In this document: positions 1 to 13,200 of the stretch, piece after piece
How positions within the stretch are numbered: the first letter of the stretch is position 1
How the letters are laid out: every line of letters begins with the position of its first letter
Assembly: GCA_039583875.1 (NCBI GenBank)
Contig: CM077150.1
Coordinates: forward strand, 2,064,332-2,128,331
Origin: Platanthera guangdongensis
Taxonomy: Eukaryota; Streptophyta; Magnoliopsida; Asparagales; Orchidaceae
DNA: 64,000 bases
Reading direction: 5' to 3'
The notes under the pieces: model-generated
The model's input: the letters and a program-made list of their open reading frames with translations, nothing else
The model's database searches: none
What the model was told of the DNA's origin: nothing
Program-made: the position numbers and the translations under genes

Positions 1-1660
1 AATTCAGATCGAGAATGCATAAAATAGACCAAACAATAACGAGAGTAGTCATCAACGAAAAGAATATAGTACCGGTGTCCACCCTTGGATACAAAAGGTG
101 TGCGTCCCCGGACATCAGAATGAACTAAATCAAAGGGACGCTGAGACCTGGACTCACTAGACGGATAGGGGAGTTGTAGTTGTTTATCGAGCTTACAACC
201 CGAACATGAGTGAGACCGAAAAACACGACCAAGGAAACCATGACTAATGACAGAAGCTAGACGTGAACCACTGGGATGACCAAGTCAGTGGTGCCATTGA
301 GAGAAACCCATCGAAGGAAGAGAAAGGGAGAAAGTTACATGTGACGATGAAGTGGAAGGAAGGTAGAGACGATCAAGGACGTACACCCCGCAACGACGAC
401 GACCAGCCCCCAGGAGTGCCCCAGTCAAACGATCCTGCACACGACATGTAAACTCATCAAAGGTAACCAGACAACCATGGGATGCGTGCTAGCTGGCGGA
501 TATAAGGATCATGGATAGCTTAGGTATGCAGGCAACATCGGGAATATGAAAATTGGTGGTATGAAGGAGGTCACGACTGGTAATGGGGTGAATGGTGACA
601 TCTGCTACCATGATACTAAGGGCATGGGAGATGGGCTGACAGGACAAAAGGTGTGTAACATCATAGGTCACGTGAAAGGACGCTCTAGAGTCAAGCAACC
701 AGCTGGAGGTGGAGATACCTGTAGGGGTGGAGGCAGCCGGCTGAGAGACAGAGGCAGAAGAGCGGGGCAGTGAGAACTGCTGAGCAATCAGTTGCGCAAG
801 CTCAGATACCGAGAGAGATTCCGCAGGAGCCAAAAAGTGAAGGGAAGAAACATCAGGAGCGCGCTGCTGACCAGACTGCTGAGCCCTCTAAAACTTGTGA
901 CACTCAGATTGGATGTGTCCAAGACACTGGCAATAGTGACAACAGATGGACTGACGATGAGGAGCACCGGACTGAGCAGTAGGGGCGCAGGAGGAAGAGT
1001 CCCCGCAGCAATCACCAAGGCCTTCTGGAGGAAGGCGGAGGATGAAGGGAACCATCGAATCAAAACGGAGGATGAAGGGAACCGACGGGCTGCAGGAGCA
1101 ACGGAAGGGCTCGGCGAGACGAGCGGGGGTAGTAAACGGGCTCGGCGGGGGGCAATCAGGATTGATCGGGTGAGAGAAGATCAGGATCGATCCGGAGAGA
1201 GGAGCACGTCAGCTGCAGGGCTGCGTCGATCGAGATCACTGTGTGCGGAAACAAGCTGTGTGCGCAATCAGTAATCAGCGGAAGACGGCAGCTGATATCC
1301 TGAACCAAAAGATTGGTTGGAACCAGTAGAAACGGGTTCGACTGGATCAGGAGAATGGGGGAAGCGGTAGCTTGAATAGTAGATCTGGAAGTCGGGATTG
1401 TTGCAAAAGCCTGAATTGCGGCGGAAGACGAGCGGAAAGCCGGGATTGTTAGATCGGCGCGAGCGGAACAGTAGATCTGGAAGTCGGGATTGTTGCAGAA
1501 GCCTAAATCACGGCGGAAGATGAGCGAAACGCCAATGACGGGACTGACACGCTGCGGAAGACGAACGGAAACTTGAATCACGTTGTGGAAGACGAGCGAC
1601 GGCCTGCGGAAACGAGCGATTAAAAGCAGGAATCAGAGTAGGGGGAACCCTAGAGCTCTG
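1..1660 (-). pseudogene. Degenerate Ty1/copia element (integrase start, protease, zinc knuckle, leader)
   Basis: Read on the minus strand, this is the 5' half of a copia retrotransposon running off the left edge. From right to left it shows a leader (about 1000-1650), a CCHC zinc knuckle (CHYC...H...C, about 895-940), an aspartic protease segment (489-833, motif LLDSRAS where families have LDSGAS, so the residue after the catalytic Asp-Ser is changed), and the start of integrase (about 1-200, with an H-S-D block and a FVDDYSRY-like block). No gag body is recognisable between leader and zinc knuckle, so gag is deleted or unrecognisably decayed. Several stops interrupt the frame. It lies in intron 2 of the NPH3-like gene. 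Family assignment is secure; the lineage within copia is not. Confidence 0.8.
1378..1530. repeat. Imperfect direct repeat in the copia leader
   Basis: A segment beginning GTAGATCTGGAAGTCGGG occurs twice about 93 bp apart (starting near 1379 and 1472). Both copies continue through similar CGGCGGAAGA(C/T)GAGCG text. This is a diverged leader duplication without coding content. Confidence 0.6.
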
Positions 1661-1665
1661 ATACA
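1655..1665 (-). other. Primer-binding site (initiator tRNA-Met type) of the left-edge copia
   Basis: On the minus strand the bases just inside the LTR read TGTATCAGAGC, one base from the TGGTATCAGAGC site complementary to initiator tRNA-Met that plant copia elements use to prime minus-strand DNA synthesis. Confidence 0.7.
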
Positions 1666-1666
1666 A

Positions 1667-1747
1667 TGATAGGAAAAATAGAATTTTTGTATTCACACTT
1701 GAAACAATGGTAATACATATGATGTACAAGGGAGGGTGATCCTAACA
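1667..1747 (-). repeat. 5' LTR of the left-edge copia (short)
   Basis: The LTR lies directly beside the primer-binding site. On the minus strand it would begin TGTTAGGATC, a common copia LTR start, and end CCTATCA. That gives only about 81 bp. A second possible outer boundary, CA at 1799-1800, would give 134 bp. The partner LTR is outside the window, so the outer edge and target duplication cannot be confirmed. Confidence 0.5.
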
Positions 1748-1800
1748 GATACTTCTAGGATCCTCGGATGACAATCGAAACCGTAATTGTGACAGGTACA

Positions 1801-2740
1801 ATAATTTTAATTTTTTGAAGTTGTATTTTGAGGATTACGGTAAAATGGTAAACAATCTGATCATTCAATCATAGCCATCAGATTTATTCACCCTAACTCC
1901 TCCCCCACCCTATATATACCTCCATTATATTATACCCTAGGTAACATGGATTGAAGCATTTAGTCACTGCAATCCTTCGGTCCTGAACAGATGCCGACTA
2001 CCATCGCCCGTTCGATGCGACGTTGAGTGGCCACTACCGCTTCTTCGACCTCATCTAACTCCGCAGCCACTCATTTCAGTATTGAGGAGCTCTACCGCCA
2101 CCTCCTACACACTCCACAAACCTCGCAGCACTCCCCATTGCTCGCTCCCATCTTTCCCAGTGCAAACCAGTCCCATACAGCACCGACCAACCCTTATCTG
2201 CCCAGGTACGACCTCCTCTGAACCATTCTCAACGCATCTCGAGTCTTCCCAAGCCTTCTCCAACCACATTTACCCCTCTAGCCATTTCTATAGTTGTCGG
2301 TTCCCCACTTCAGGCCCTCCATCACCCCTGGCCAACCACATCAGCCCTCCATCACCCCTGGCCAACCACATCAGCCCTCCATCCGTTCCTCCAGTATCCC
2401 AAATCTCCCCAACAGCCATTTATCTTCCATTATCCCATCCTACAATCGTCGACCCCATTATAGTGGGAAAAAAGCTTGAGTGTTGTTGTTATCCCATCCT
2501 ACAGCCACACCACTTCCCCTCAGTCCTCTTCACTCATACACAATCACCACTTGGATCCTTCATCACATTGGCCAGTCATTGCTTGGTGAGTTCTTACGTT
2601 AGTTTCATTTCTTCGCATTGTCCAGATGTTTATTTTTATTTTTAGTAATATTTGGATCTCATTAATTTGATTTGTCTCTTTTATTAGATGTGCAATATTT
2701 ATTCGACCTATATCTTAAATTCAGTGCACTCTCAATTCAT
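1801..2740. other. Unassigned region with promoter-like and Ser/Pro-rich open stretches
   Basis: A TATATATA motif lies near 1908 and is followed by C/T-rich sequence. Two plus-strand open frames (2027-2221 and 2082-2645) encode Ser/Thr/Pro/His-rich peptides without a domain I recognise. They overlap in different frames and include a 30-bp tandem repeat, which argues for compositional openness rather than a gene. It could be the leader of an old retroelement. Confidence 0.3.
2315..2382. repeat. 30-bp tandem repeat, two copies plus a partial third
   Basis: The unit begins CCCTCCATCACCCCTGGCC and is repeated exactly at 2315-2344 and 2345-2374, with a third start at 2375. The unit is a multiple of three and so keeps the overlapping frame open. 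Confidence 0.9.
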
Positions 2741-2741
2741 A

Positions 2742-2917
2742 GCTACTTAATTAGAATGTTTGTGATCAATTGTGATTAAATGGGTGAGTACATAATCTTC
2801 TTATTTAATTAATTATGTTTCATATTACAATTGTCACAAAACTACTTAATTAGAATGTTTGTGATCGATTGTGATTAAATGGGTGAGTACATAATCTTCT
2901 TATTTAATTAATTATGT
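2742..2917. repeat. Direct duplication of about 75 bp, copies about 99 bp apart
   Basis: Text starting CTACTTAATTAGAATG at about 2743 recurs at about 2842 and continues nearly identically through TTATTTAATTAATTATGT. Only one clear substitution (GATCAATTG against GATCGATTG) separates the copies, so the duplication is recent. Confidence 0.85.
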
Positions 2918-3739
2918 GAACAGTATTTTTGAATGAATGAGTCACTAGCATCGCAGTAGAGTTAAAATTTGCATCGTGAGCATCTTGCTCTTTGAATTGC
3001 ATGTCTGCATTCATACTTTCATTTAGACCTTGCGTTGTCTCAAGTATATATTGTGATTGTTCGTACTTATCTAAGGTTAGGACATCACAGTAGATTCCTA
3101 TAGATTTATCCTTCGTCACTAAGCAAACATGAGTTTGAAATAAAACAAGGAAAGAGAAGAAAAAAAGGAGAAGACTAGCAGTCCTTTCCAAAAGTATTAA
3201 GAACACAATTTTGAAAAGAAGGAAATATAGTTTCTAAACAGTACAGACCTGTCATCAAAAATAAGGGTATGCATTTTGTTGATCAGAAACATAATAGCAA
3301 GAGCAACTTCTGCCCAAAACTAAATAGGAGCAAAAACTAACAAAAGAAGAGATCTAACAATGACAAGAATATGACGATAACTACATTCCGTAATCACATT
3401 TTATTAATGAGGATGAGGACAAGAAATTTGAGAAACATATGTGAAGTTCACTACCTCCTGAATCAGAGTAAGTATATATTGAATTTGAGGGAGAATAAGT
3501 CTATCATTTTTGCAAATGCAAGTTACTTTAAAAAGACCTTTGAGTTCTTTAAAATTAGGTAAATCATGAAAAATGACAAAATTCATCACCAAAAACAACA
3601 TAATATACATTTCCTCCTTTGGCAAGGTCAGAGCCTGAGAGGAAGGCACTCATACATAAGCTTGAATGACAACAAAAGTAGAAACAAAAGTAAACTTACT
3701 AGTAAGAAAATGACCAAAAATATGAAGGCCATGAATACA
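2918..3739. other. AT-rich intronic sequence, no gene seen
   Basis: This is low-complexity AT-rich DNA within intron 2 of the NPH3-like gene. Short open frames exist on both strands but show no domain or codon signal. Confidence 0.4.
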
Positions 3740-4920
3740 ACAAGTACAATATGTAAGTGACTTTGCAAAGATGTTCTCTAAGCAGCCAAAGAGGCAACAA
3801 CTGAAGTCTGGGAAGAGATATATGAGCTAGTCTCTTGCACCAGACGTCATGTGCGGATGGTAGAGAGGTAAGATCAAGGTCAGCGATAGAAACAGAAGTA
3901 GAGGTTATGGGAAGAGTTAGATGATCCATATCGGTCTCCTTGTATGGGGATATTATATAATACAAGTAGAAGTGGTAAAGGAAATAGTATGACTAACACA
4001 TGTCAATCAACTGAGAAGAAGACAGATAAGACGGACATGATGGACAGGAAAAAGTGAACAAATGTGGAGCAGTAAGAAGGCCACGACCAGCAATTGAGAA
4101 AAGAGTTCCACCAGCCATGTGAATGGATGTGAATGATCAGATGGAATAAGGATACTAAAACAAGATGCATCACTGGTCATCTAATGCAAATCCCTAGAAT
4201 CAAGAGTCGAGGGCAATAAACTTGCAAGGTAGTAATCTAATAACTGACATAGGAAGCAGCTGGTTGGCCAAACATTCATGTGCATGAACTTCTGAATTTA
4301 ATAAGGAGTGAAAGAATTTTGAAGAGCCAGAGAAGGTAAGAGATGTGGTCTCAAACATCTCAAGCTTTCAGCGTTGCAAGCGCATGTAAGATCTGCCATA
4401 TGCAGTCTCTTGAAATCATTATTAAGTTAGGAAGTGACAGTCCTGGGTGGAGTGAGATCCATGATGCTCACCCTAAACACAATTTCTAACCAGGATAGGA
4501 CTGTCGAGGGTTAGAAGTAGTTAAGTCAAAACTAAACAAACTAGTCGGAGAGTACCAAAGAGGAGGACCTCAGACAAAGGGGACCTGCATGTGATGACAT
4601 GCAATCACAAGACTGAGGCATTGCCGAAAGTAAAGAAGTTGTTGTGAACAGTCTTAGTGCAATGTACTCTTCAAGAGATCAACTCTCATTGCTGGAAGCA
4701 GAGAAAAAAACTACTTGTAGTTGGGGGCAAGCATTGAATCGGCTGAGAGAAAGCGTCTAATCTTCTCAGAAAAAGATATGGAATTGGTATATGCATCGAC
4801 ACATTGTATCATTTGGTCTATGTACAGGAACTCAATTGAGATTATGCGGGATTATACATAATTGATGTAGACATACACTCACAGCGTCAAAGTTTACTTT
4901 ACGCATGCATTTCATTTTAT
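3740..4920 (-). pseudogene. Decayed copia gag-protease-preintegrase fragment
   Basis: On the minus strand, about 4205 down to 3970 reads as a broken protease domain: LDSR..MTSDASCF, then a glycine-rich block resembling IAGRG...L, then SSSQLID. At about 3840-3750 it continues into the pre-integrase signature VWCKRLAHISLPRLQ (family form W-x-x-R-L-G-H). Frames shift between these blocks. Sequence to about 4920 is probably gag remnant but is too decayed to show motifs. This may be the interior of the element whose LTR/PBS trace lies near 6511-6545. Confidence 0.6.
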
Positions 4921-6180
4921 TTTAGTTATATCGAATATTTTCTTTTATGTCGCAAACTTGCTTCGCTCTTTTTATTTTTCCTGTAATTTGTTTTATGGAC
5001 TGCAGAAGTTGTAGTGGCGTATTCTCAATGATGTGATTAACTGGGTCGTGTGTTCTTTTACTCTAGGATAGTCGGAGGCGTAATACTTTTGATTGGGGTG
5101 GCTCAAGCCAAAGGCGTAATACTTTTGATTGGGGTGGATCAAGCCAAATTCATTCCCCTAATCTCCTTTTGAGTCTTAACCTTTATTTTGATCCTACACA
5201 TGTTTAATTTCCATTCATTTTTTTTTTGTTAACAAAAAACTGTTAAAAAAAAGCTCACAACAACAACAGAACCCATATAGTCCTCAATCATTTGGGGTAT
5301 GGGCGGGGAAAGATTGGAAACAGACCTAATCTTTGACACTATGCACAAAGTGGCTTCTCTCAGATGTGAAAAAACTAACCTTAAAAAAAGTTCACAGAAA
5401 TTGTTAAAAAAAACAGTAGCTAGTCGATCGTGTGAAGGAAGGCATTAAATTATAAGGTCAAGTTCATGTTTTTTCTCCCTACTCTATTCTCACGTGAGCA
5501 AGCTGTCATGACATTCATTAGTCTAGCTATATATTAAACATTATGCAACAGAATAAGAAAAACAGGAAACGTAAAAACCAAAAACCCTTTTCAGAAGAAG
5601 CGTCCCCTTACACGCCGTGAGTCTTACGCCTCCAGGCTGTGAATCTCCAGCCCCCTCTCCTCTCCTATACGGCCCACCATATATCCCCACCTCCCCATAA
5701 ACTTCTTGAATTCTTCTTTCACCTTCGTAGATACGACACCTCCATATTTCTTCTATTTCGTCACAACCGTCATCCTAGCAAGCTGCCACCGTATTTACAC
5801 AGTTTGCGCGAGGAGTCTCTCGTCTACCACCGCACCTTCCACCAACCATCCTACCTTGTGTTTTCATATCCAATGAGATTTTTCCTAATCTTTTGATTTG
5901 CCTGTCTAATTAGAGTATGCAACTTAGTTTTCGAGGGAAATTTAGTTGCTTTTTTATCTTTTTTCTTTTACTTTTGTTTGTTTCCTACAAAATTGCTTTT
6001 ACCTCGCACAAGTTTGTTCTTTTGGTTTCATATTAACTGTTGCAGGATTGTTGATCGTCAAATGCTTTCCGCCACTAAAGGAAATTCAATTTCTAATTTG
6101 TTGCAGGATGCGCTCTAAATTCTCTTTGTTGAATCTAATAACGTTTTCTTTAATTTAAATTACATCCATAATTATTTTTC
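4921..6180. other. AT-rich intronic region without recognisable gene
   Basis: Apart from the short tandem repeat at 5077-5148, I see only homopolymer runs and short open frames. One (5639-5896, plus) is C/T-rich and has no recognisable domain. Confidence 0.35.
5077..5148. repeat. 36-bp tandem repeat, two copies
   Basis: The unit GGCGTAATACTTTTGATT... followed by GGGGTGG(C/A)TCAAGCCAAA occurs twice in tandem with a single difference. Confidence 0.85.
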
Positions 6181-6560
6181 ATAGCATTCATCTCATCGGG
6201 TGCGAGTACGAGTCACAACAATAATGGAAGGAGTGATTTATGTAGTCGACATCCAGCATGGAACAGTGAATCGACAATCAAATTCAGAACAAACGTGATT
6301 TACGTCGTCAGGTTTAACAAAAAATCAACAATTGAAGTAGACGCCGACAATCAAAGTCAAAGGACCAGTAACATTAAGGTCGAGTGCAGAATTGTCAATC
6401 TGCAATTAGAGGATGCAATGATGTAGCAACGATTTTGATGAGCAAGTTGATCTTGAGTGTTGTAGATTTCATAATCGTTCGAGTTAAGCAGTCAATGAAC
6501 TGGAGAGTATGTTTGAGCTGTGATACAATGCTAGAGAAGTAGAATATGTGTAGCATTATC
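6181..6560 (-). mobile_element. Copia 5' leader, PBS and LTR trace
   Basis: The string GAGCTGTGATACAATGCTAG at about 6511-6530 matches the PBS/LTR junction of the left-edge copia (GAGCTCTGATACAATGATAG at 1653-1672) in the same orientation. It marks a second decayed copia 5' end on the minus strand. The leader would lie to the left (6181-6510) and the LTR to the right from about 6524. No partner LTR was found. Confidence 0.5.
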
Positions 6561-7205
6561 ATCCCTCGAAGAAGTATATAAAGAATCTAATAGTCTATAC
6601 CATATGATTTAACATCACAACCTTGTCAATGACCTTATTCACCTCGACGTTGTCTCCCTCAATGGCTAGACAACCACCTCTGCTCTTCCATTGCCATTGA
6701 CCTAGGTTCACATCCCTCCCTCTTTTCACCCATATTTGACTTCAATTTGATTCCCCTGCTCCCAATGAACCTCGACAACAGTCCCACCCCTCTTCTCTGT
6801 CCTCTCAACTCATTAATGACCTTTGAAAAGATGATATTTAATCTTAGGAACCATTTGTAATTTAGTAGAATGCTAGAACAAAAGGAAGGATATAAAAAAG
6901 GTGGACTGATATGAAGCCATATAATCTAAAGAATTTGAATGATATTCACCGTACATTGTAAACCCTAAATGCTTTGAAATAAAATTTATTTGTAAAATAG
7001 GAAGTTTCTCAATGAACATTTGAATGTGAACTTTACTGCTAAATGTTATAGACAGTTGGCAACCAATAAAGCATAAATGTTCAGCAAATAAACTCAAGTG
7101 AAACTTTTTTTATACTTCTGGTTTATTCACAACAAAAACTATCCAAATAAGATGTTCTTTCACAATCAAAAAGATATTTGCATTTCAAGATTTTGCAAGC
7201 TCAAC
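6561..7205. other. Intron 2 sequence of the NPH3-like gene
   Basis: AT-rich sequence directly after the splice donor of exon 2. I searched the minus strand for the expected continuation (FPLLSRSG-like) and did not find it here or elsewhere to position 1, so intron 2 extends beyond the window. Confidence 0.4.
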
Positions 7206-10200
7206 CTTATGAAGGTGGAAGGTCATTTCTCCAACTTCAACTGCAACATCACTGGGAAGGCCAGTTGTACAGAACCTGCAGTGAAATGAAATATCAGCAT
7301 TAATGGCATTCAAGTAAACATAGGATGGGCAGAGAGAAATCATAATTTTAAGAAATTTTTTGAAACTTATTCTTGACAAAAGTGCATGCAAATCAAATTC
7401 AAACAGTAGCTATAAATATATAAAACGGAAAGTTTGTTGGTTATAGTTACTAGTACAATTTATAACTATACAAAATTTCTTAAGAGATCAAGCTTGTTTA
7501 TGATGGGGATCGTAGTTCACAGGCATACCGACACGTAACAGAGCTCATTCAGGTTTACACTGATAGGAGGAGATATGATCATCGTATGAATGATCCGAGT
7601 CGTGGTCGTGTTCAGAACGTCAACAGAATAATTTTATATATTTTCCATATTTTTCCAGACATTATTTACATTTTGTGTATTTTGTACCGCTCAATCATGG
7701 TCGTTTGTAGCTTTCCATGGCAAATATATTTAGGCTTTGGAGTTCAATTTCATTTTATTACAGAATTTTGAGAGAAGTTTCGGATTTTGTGGTCTCTACG
7801 GTGCCGAAACCGTTAAAATCTAGGTGTCGAAGCCAAGCCCTCTCCTCCCTTGCAATAACCGGCCACCAACCTCCTAGCTGCCGGAATCCATCCTTCAGGG
7901 GATCATCCAGTCACCACCACATTTCCCCTCAACCGAAGTAACTACTTATAAACCACAACCACCTTAGGAAACCACCAAAACCACCTTCAATTGTGTAACT
8001 ACCCACTAGTTTGAAGGTTACATATAGTTTCTTTGTGAAACAAGCCCCAAGTGGAAGCTGGCAAACCTACCGAGCCTACACTATTTCATTTCCATGGGTT
8101 TTCCTCATATTCCTCCCTGTCGGCCAGTAAACCCAGGCAGTTATCTCTGCTGCCAGCCCCCTCTGGGTGTTCCAGTCTCCGTGCAAGGCTCTAGTCATGC
8201 CAATTGGAGCTCAACCTCAGTTCCAGCCAAAGACAACCCTTCTCCAGCATAATTCCAGCCCCCCACCCCCTTGTCCCAAAAACTCAACTACCAGCCGCAC
8301 TCCAGCAGCTATCCAAGGAGGACTGCATCTTCTAGCTGATCATTCCACTGCAATTCAGCCCTTAAGGTTTGCATTCAGTGATATCCCTTGGTATTTCTCC
8401 AACCGGCAATCATCCTCCAGTATTCCTCGACCACAACGAACCCCAAACTAGTGTAGGAAATCAAAGATTCAAAAACGTAACCACCTCAGAATTGTTGCCC
8501 AAGTCTAATGCTGCGACAAATTCCCATCTTTTGATTTTAATTGCCTATGTAAGTTCTAATTGGAAGTTACAATTGTTCTATAAGATATATATTATTAATG
8601 ATCTAAATGAATACTAGTTTGCCTAATTATCGTCCCATATGAAAGGTGTATTTGCCGAGCATTCCGTGGAAGCACTTTTTGTTTTAATTCAACTAACATT
8701 TGTTTACTTAACTAAACCAATGTTTACTGAACTAATCCAATGTTTTCAACTGAGAATGTTTGTAATTCCCTTTTATTAATCTCAGTGTTCATTGTTATTT
8801 TATTTATCAGACACTTGCATGAGCATTGCATCACTTTAGTATCCTCACACACATCCATACATTAGAGTCTCATTAGATTATACTCATCTCGATATCTTCA
8901 TACAATGAGTAGAAAAACATGGAAGATATATGATTTTAGTTTAGACATATATGTCTACAGAAACTATATCCACGCCCATTAAATTTTCATCTTCTTTTTA
9001 TTTGTTATGATACATAAACATTAGATTAGTCTCACAATGTGAGGCAGGACGGCGCGTAGGGTTTGCACGTCTGTTGGCTTTTTTCTATAAAACCATAAAT
9101 GCGTACAATGAATAATGGATCATGCAAACAAATAATTTGAGCGGGCAAAAAATGGTTCAATTCTAAATCCGGGAAAAGAAGATTCGCAACTTTCGTTTTT
9201 TTTCCTTGTCGTAGCAAAACGAAAATCATGAACTTCAAAGACGTTTCCATTTGGAATTTTCGACGTAGCATTTGCTGACAAAATTCGGGCGAGAACCCAA
9301 CAATGAATTTATTATCCTACGCGAAAATATATAGATGTACACAAAAGAGGAGAAGGAAACAAGTTACCGACGGAAAGAGACGTCTTTCCGCAAACAAAGT
9401 CGACGGTGATTCCGTGAGAAATTCCCTCGTCACCTTCTATCTCCCGCTCCGAGGTTGGTCGCTATCGCGCACGGGCACCACAGAGAAATTTTGCACTCTC
9501 ACATGAAACTGGTTCCACGGAATCTCAAACACTTAATAGAGTGAAGAAGGCACAAACTAAACAACTTAAATTCATTCACTCACACACGCAAGGTGGGCTT
9601 ACGAAATCTCATTCACTCAAAGTGGATCCACGGAATCTCTAAGCACTCTAACAAGTTGATCTTCCCCTCTCAACGGAAGGAATGTAGCATCTCACAAATC
9701 ACACACCTAACCACAATTCTAATCAGAAGCAACAAGTTTCTATCTCCCTACCTCTCACGGAAGCATACAGAAAACAAGTAAACAACTTTAAAGAAGGAGA
9801 AAGAAGCCCAGGTTTATTTTCGGCTCAGTCCTCTTCCCAATTCAACAATGTCGCTGATTAGGGCTTGCACTCTCGTTCTCCTACATTTCTAGCCAGAAAA
9901 GCCTGCAACTGTCGGAGCTCCTGCGATCCAACCACGCGTGAACACCAACCGCTAGCACGAGCTACCTCCCCGAGCTTGGCGCGTGACAGTGCACGCACCC
10001 CCCCCCCCCCCCCGGCGGGCTCCCGCCTCCGACGCTTTTTAATCGTGTATTTTTTAAATTATTTTAAATTTGAAATATTATATTTATTTATTTAATTACT
10101 AAAAAATAATCTATTATATATAATATATTTATTATTTATTTTTTAATAATAAAAATTAAAAAAAATAAGTTGATTGCCTCCCGATCCCAACGCCTGTACA

Positions 10201-13200
10201 GGCTTCTTCAACGCCGTCGAGCCGTCGCAGGCCTGCCCGGCCCCCACCAGTTGTTACCCATGCAATTCATTCAATTGTTGTTTGTCTGCCCGGGTTTTTT
10301 TTCGCTTGTTATCCGTGCAATTCCTCCAATTGTTGTTTACAAACTACAGCTCTATTGATCAAACATCCAAAATTCATTTAGAGGGCCTCGGATGTTACAC
10401 CGTGTGTTGATGTATGGAGATCGGGCGGTCTGGCAGTCTGATTTTGGCGGTTTAGAGACCGAGCGGTCTGTCGGTCTCTCTCCTGCGGTTTGGTGGCTGG
10501 ACTGTTGTTGTGGTTATCCGGGCGGTCTGATGGTTTGTCTTAGGCGGCTTAGAGATCAGGCGGTCTGGCGGTCTCCTATGACGTCTTGTTCTCTGTTTCT
10601 TGTGGTGGCCGGGCAGTTAGCCTATTCATCTAACCGCGCGGCTTGTTCGGCTTGTTTTTATGTTAAACCGCTTACACCTGTAATTATTTAGTCTCACATT
10701 GCTTAATTGTAATCTCTCTTATCTCCTCCATTCTATAAAAGCGAGGCTATACCTTTATAATAGATACATTTTTGGATAATAAAAATTTTGTTACTCCAAT
10801 TTTTCGGTCTCTTGTTTTTTGTTCGTACATGGTATCACAGGACTCGATCTTTTCCTCCTGATTCTGTGAGCTTCTTCTTTCCGCGTGACCTATCCGCGCG
10901 GCTTGCTCCTTCTCGCGACTTGCTTGCGACTTGTTTCTTCCGCGCGACTTGTTTTTGTCTCCTCTTAGTCGCTGCCCTTTGAGTGTGCGGCATGTCTCTT
11001 TCTTTGTCTCCGCGACCTGTTTTCGCGGTTTCTTTGCCTCTTCTCTCCCCGCGATCTCCTTTTATTTGCGCGGTCAGTTTCTATTCGTGCGGTTTCTGCT
11101 CTGTTCGCACTACCTGTTTGCCTTTCTCGTGAACTCCTCTCAGTTCGCGTGGTCTTCTCTCTCTCTTGTTCGTGCGGCCTTCTCTCTAGTCGTGCGGCTT
11201 CGTTCCCTCTGCTTTTCTCTGCTTCTTAGTTGTGGCCTTCCTAGCCGCACGTCCTGCTTGCTGTTCGCCCGGCTTGGTGTTTTTGCCCTTGTCGCCGCGA
11301 CCTTTTTCTCTCTGCCTCCTGTTTGATCGTGTGGCCTCCTGTTTGATCGCGCGGCCTCTCTTTTATGGCCACCACCTCCTCCACGCAGTCCGCCTCGGTA
11401 GTCACATCTTCTGGTAGTGTCGACGTTGTTACTCGCGGCAGATGGTTGATCGACTCTGGTGCTACTAATCATATGACAGACAATACTCAGTGTTTTTCTC
11501 TTCTAGAAACACATGATCGGTTGCCCCTGGTCTTTGTTGCGGACGGCTCTTCCTCACCGGTCAATGGGACGGGCGTGGTTCAAGTCACTTCGTCTGGCAG
11601 ATACCCTCTATATGCCCAAGTTCTCTTGCAATTTATTATCGGTTACTTCTCTATGCAAGCAACTACGGTGTTCCGCCATATTCACTCCTACTTCTTATTC
11701 TTTTCAGGATCCGGACTCCCAACGGATGATTGCCACTGGGACTGACAGCGGCGGCCTCTACTTCCTCGACAACGTTTTTGCTCTATCCGCCTTCTCCTCC
11801 TCCTCTACAGATCTTCTCCAATGACATCTTTGCCTTGGACATGCTCCTCCCCGGCTTCTGCGCCAGCTTCTGCCCCACCTCCCTCCTCATCATCCTCCCC
11901 TCAACTGTGATGCATGTCAGCTTGGCAAGCATCACCGCTCCTCCTTCCCACCAACGCAAAGTCGTGTCTTTTCTCGTCCGTTCGACCTCGTTCACTCTGA
12001 CGTATGGGGTCCTGCTCCTACCCTCACCATCGGTCGGGGTAGTTCATATTTTGTCACATTTATTGATGATTTCTTTAGGTGTACGTGTGTGTATCTTCTA
12101 AAGGATCGCTCTGAACTGTTCTCTGTCTGGACATCCTTTTATTATATGATTAATACTCAGTTTGATGCATCTATTAAAATCCTTCGTTCTGACAATACAA
12201 AGGAGTATCTTAGCCATGATTTTTCTTCTTTTTGTATGCACCATGGTGTTATTCATCAAACTAGCTGTGTCTACACCTCACAACAAAATGGGGTAGCGGA
12301 ACGCAAAAACCATCACCTCCTCGATGTCGCTCGCACTCTGCTGACACAAATACATGTTCCTCGCTCTTATTGGGGTTATGTTGTCCTCCTCTCCTGTTAT
12401 CTCATCAATCGCATTCCCTCCACAGTTCTCCACGGTGGCACCTCATTCTCCATTATTTATTCGAACAGGAATCTGTTTCCTCTTACTCTGCGCATCTTTG
12501 GGTGCACCGCCTTTGTGCACTCTCCCGCTGCCACCAGTGACAAACTCTCACCACTCAGAAAGGTTATTGTTGTTTTGACCCCGTTACCCGCAAACAGTTC
12601 GTCTCTGCGGATGTCACCTTCTTTGAAAATGCATCTTACTTCTCTCCCGCCTCCTCCTCTACTCCTGATGATCCTCCTCATACTAACTCATTCGTTCCCT
12701 CTACTCCTACCGACGTTCCGCCACCTCCACCATCTCCACCCTCTCCTCCGCCATGTCCACCTCCCGCGATATCTCCCTCCTCTCCGCAGCCGTCTCTCTC
12801 TCCTCCCGGGCCAGCTCTCTCCACCACGGATGCTCCGGACACTGAGGAACCCGCTGACCTGGATCTCCCCATTGTTTTTCGCAAAGGGGTTCGGGCATGT
12901 ACCCAACACTCGCTTGCTGCAGTTATTTCCTATGATCGTCTTACCCCTTCTCGCAGAACTTTTGCACTGGCTATCTCGGCCACTGCCACCCCCCGTTCCT
13001 ACCAGGAGGCCCTTAGTATTCCTCATTAAAAAGCTGTCATGGATGAGGAGATTTCTACTCTCACTGAACGAGGTACATGGACCCTCTGTCCTCCTCCCTT
13101 CGGCACAGATGTCGTTGGCTGTCGCTGGGTCTATGTGGTGAAGTTCCGCCCTGACGGCAGTGTGGATCGTTACAAGGCTCGTCTTGTTGCCAAAGGTTTT

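Noticed and set aside
5639..5896. Small gene with C/T-rich leader
   Set aside because: Composition-driven open frame without domain, splice signals or matching repeats; likely intron or old repeat DNA.
9996..10018. Poly-C tracts (also 17400, 22471, 23960, 32134, 40614, 52085, 56262) as structured elements
   Set aside because: Homopolymer lengths are unreliable in assembly and most lie within LTR or leader sequence. Not interpreted beyond caution on exact length.
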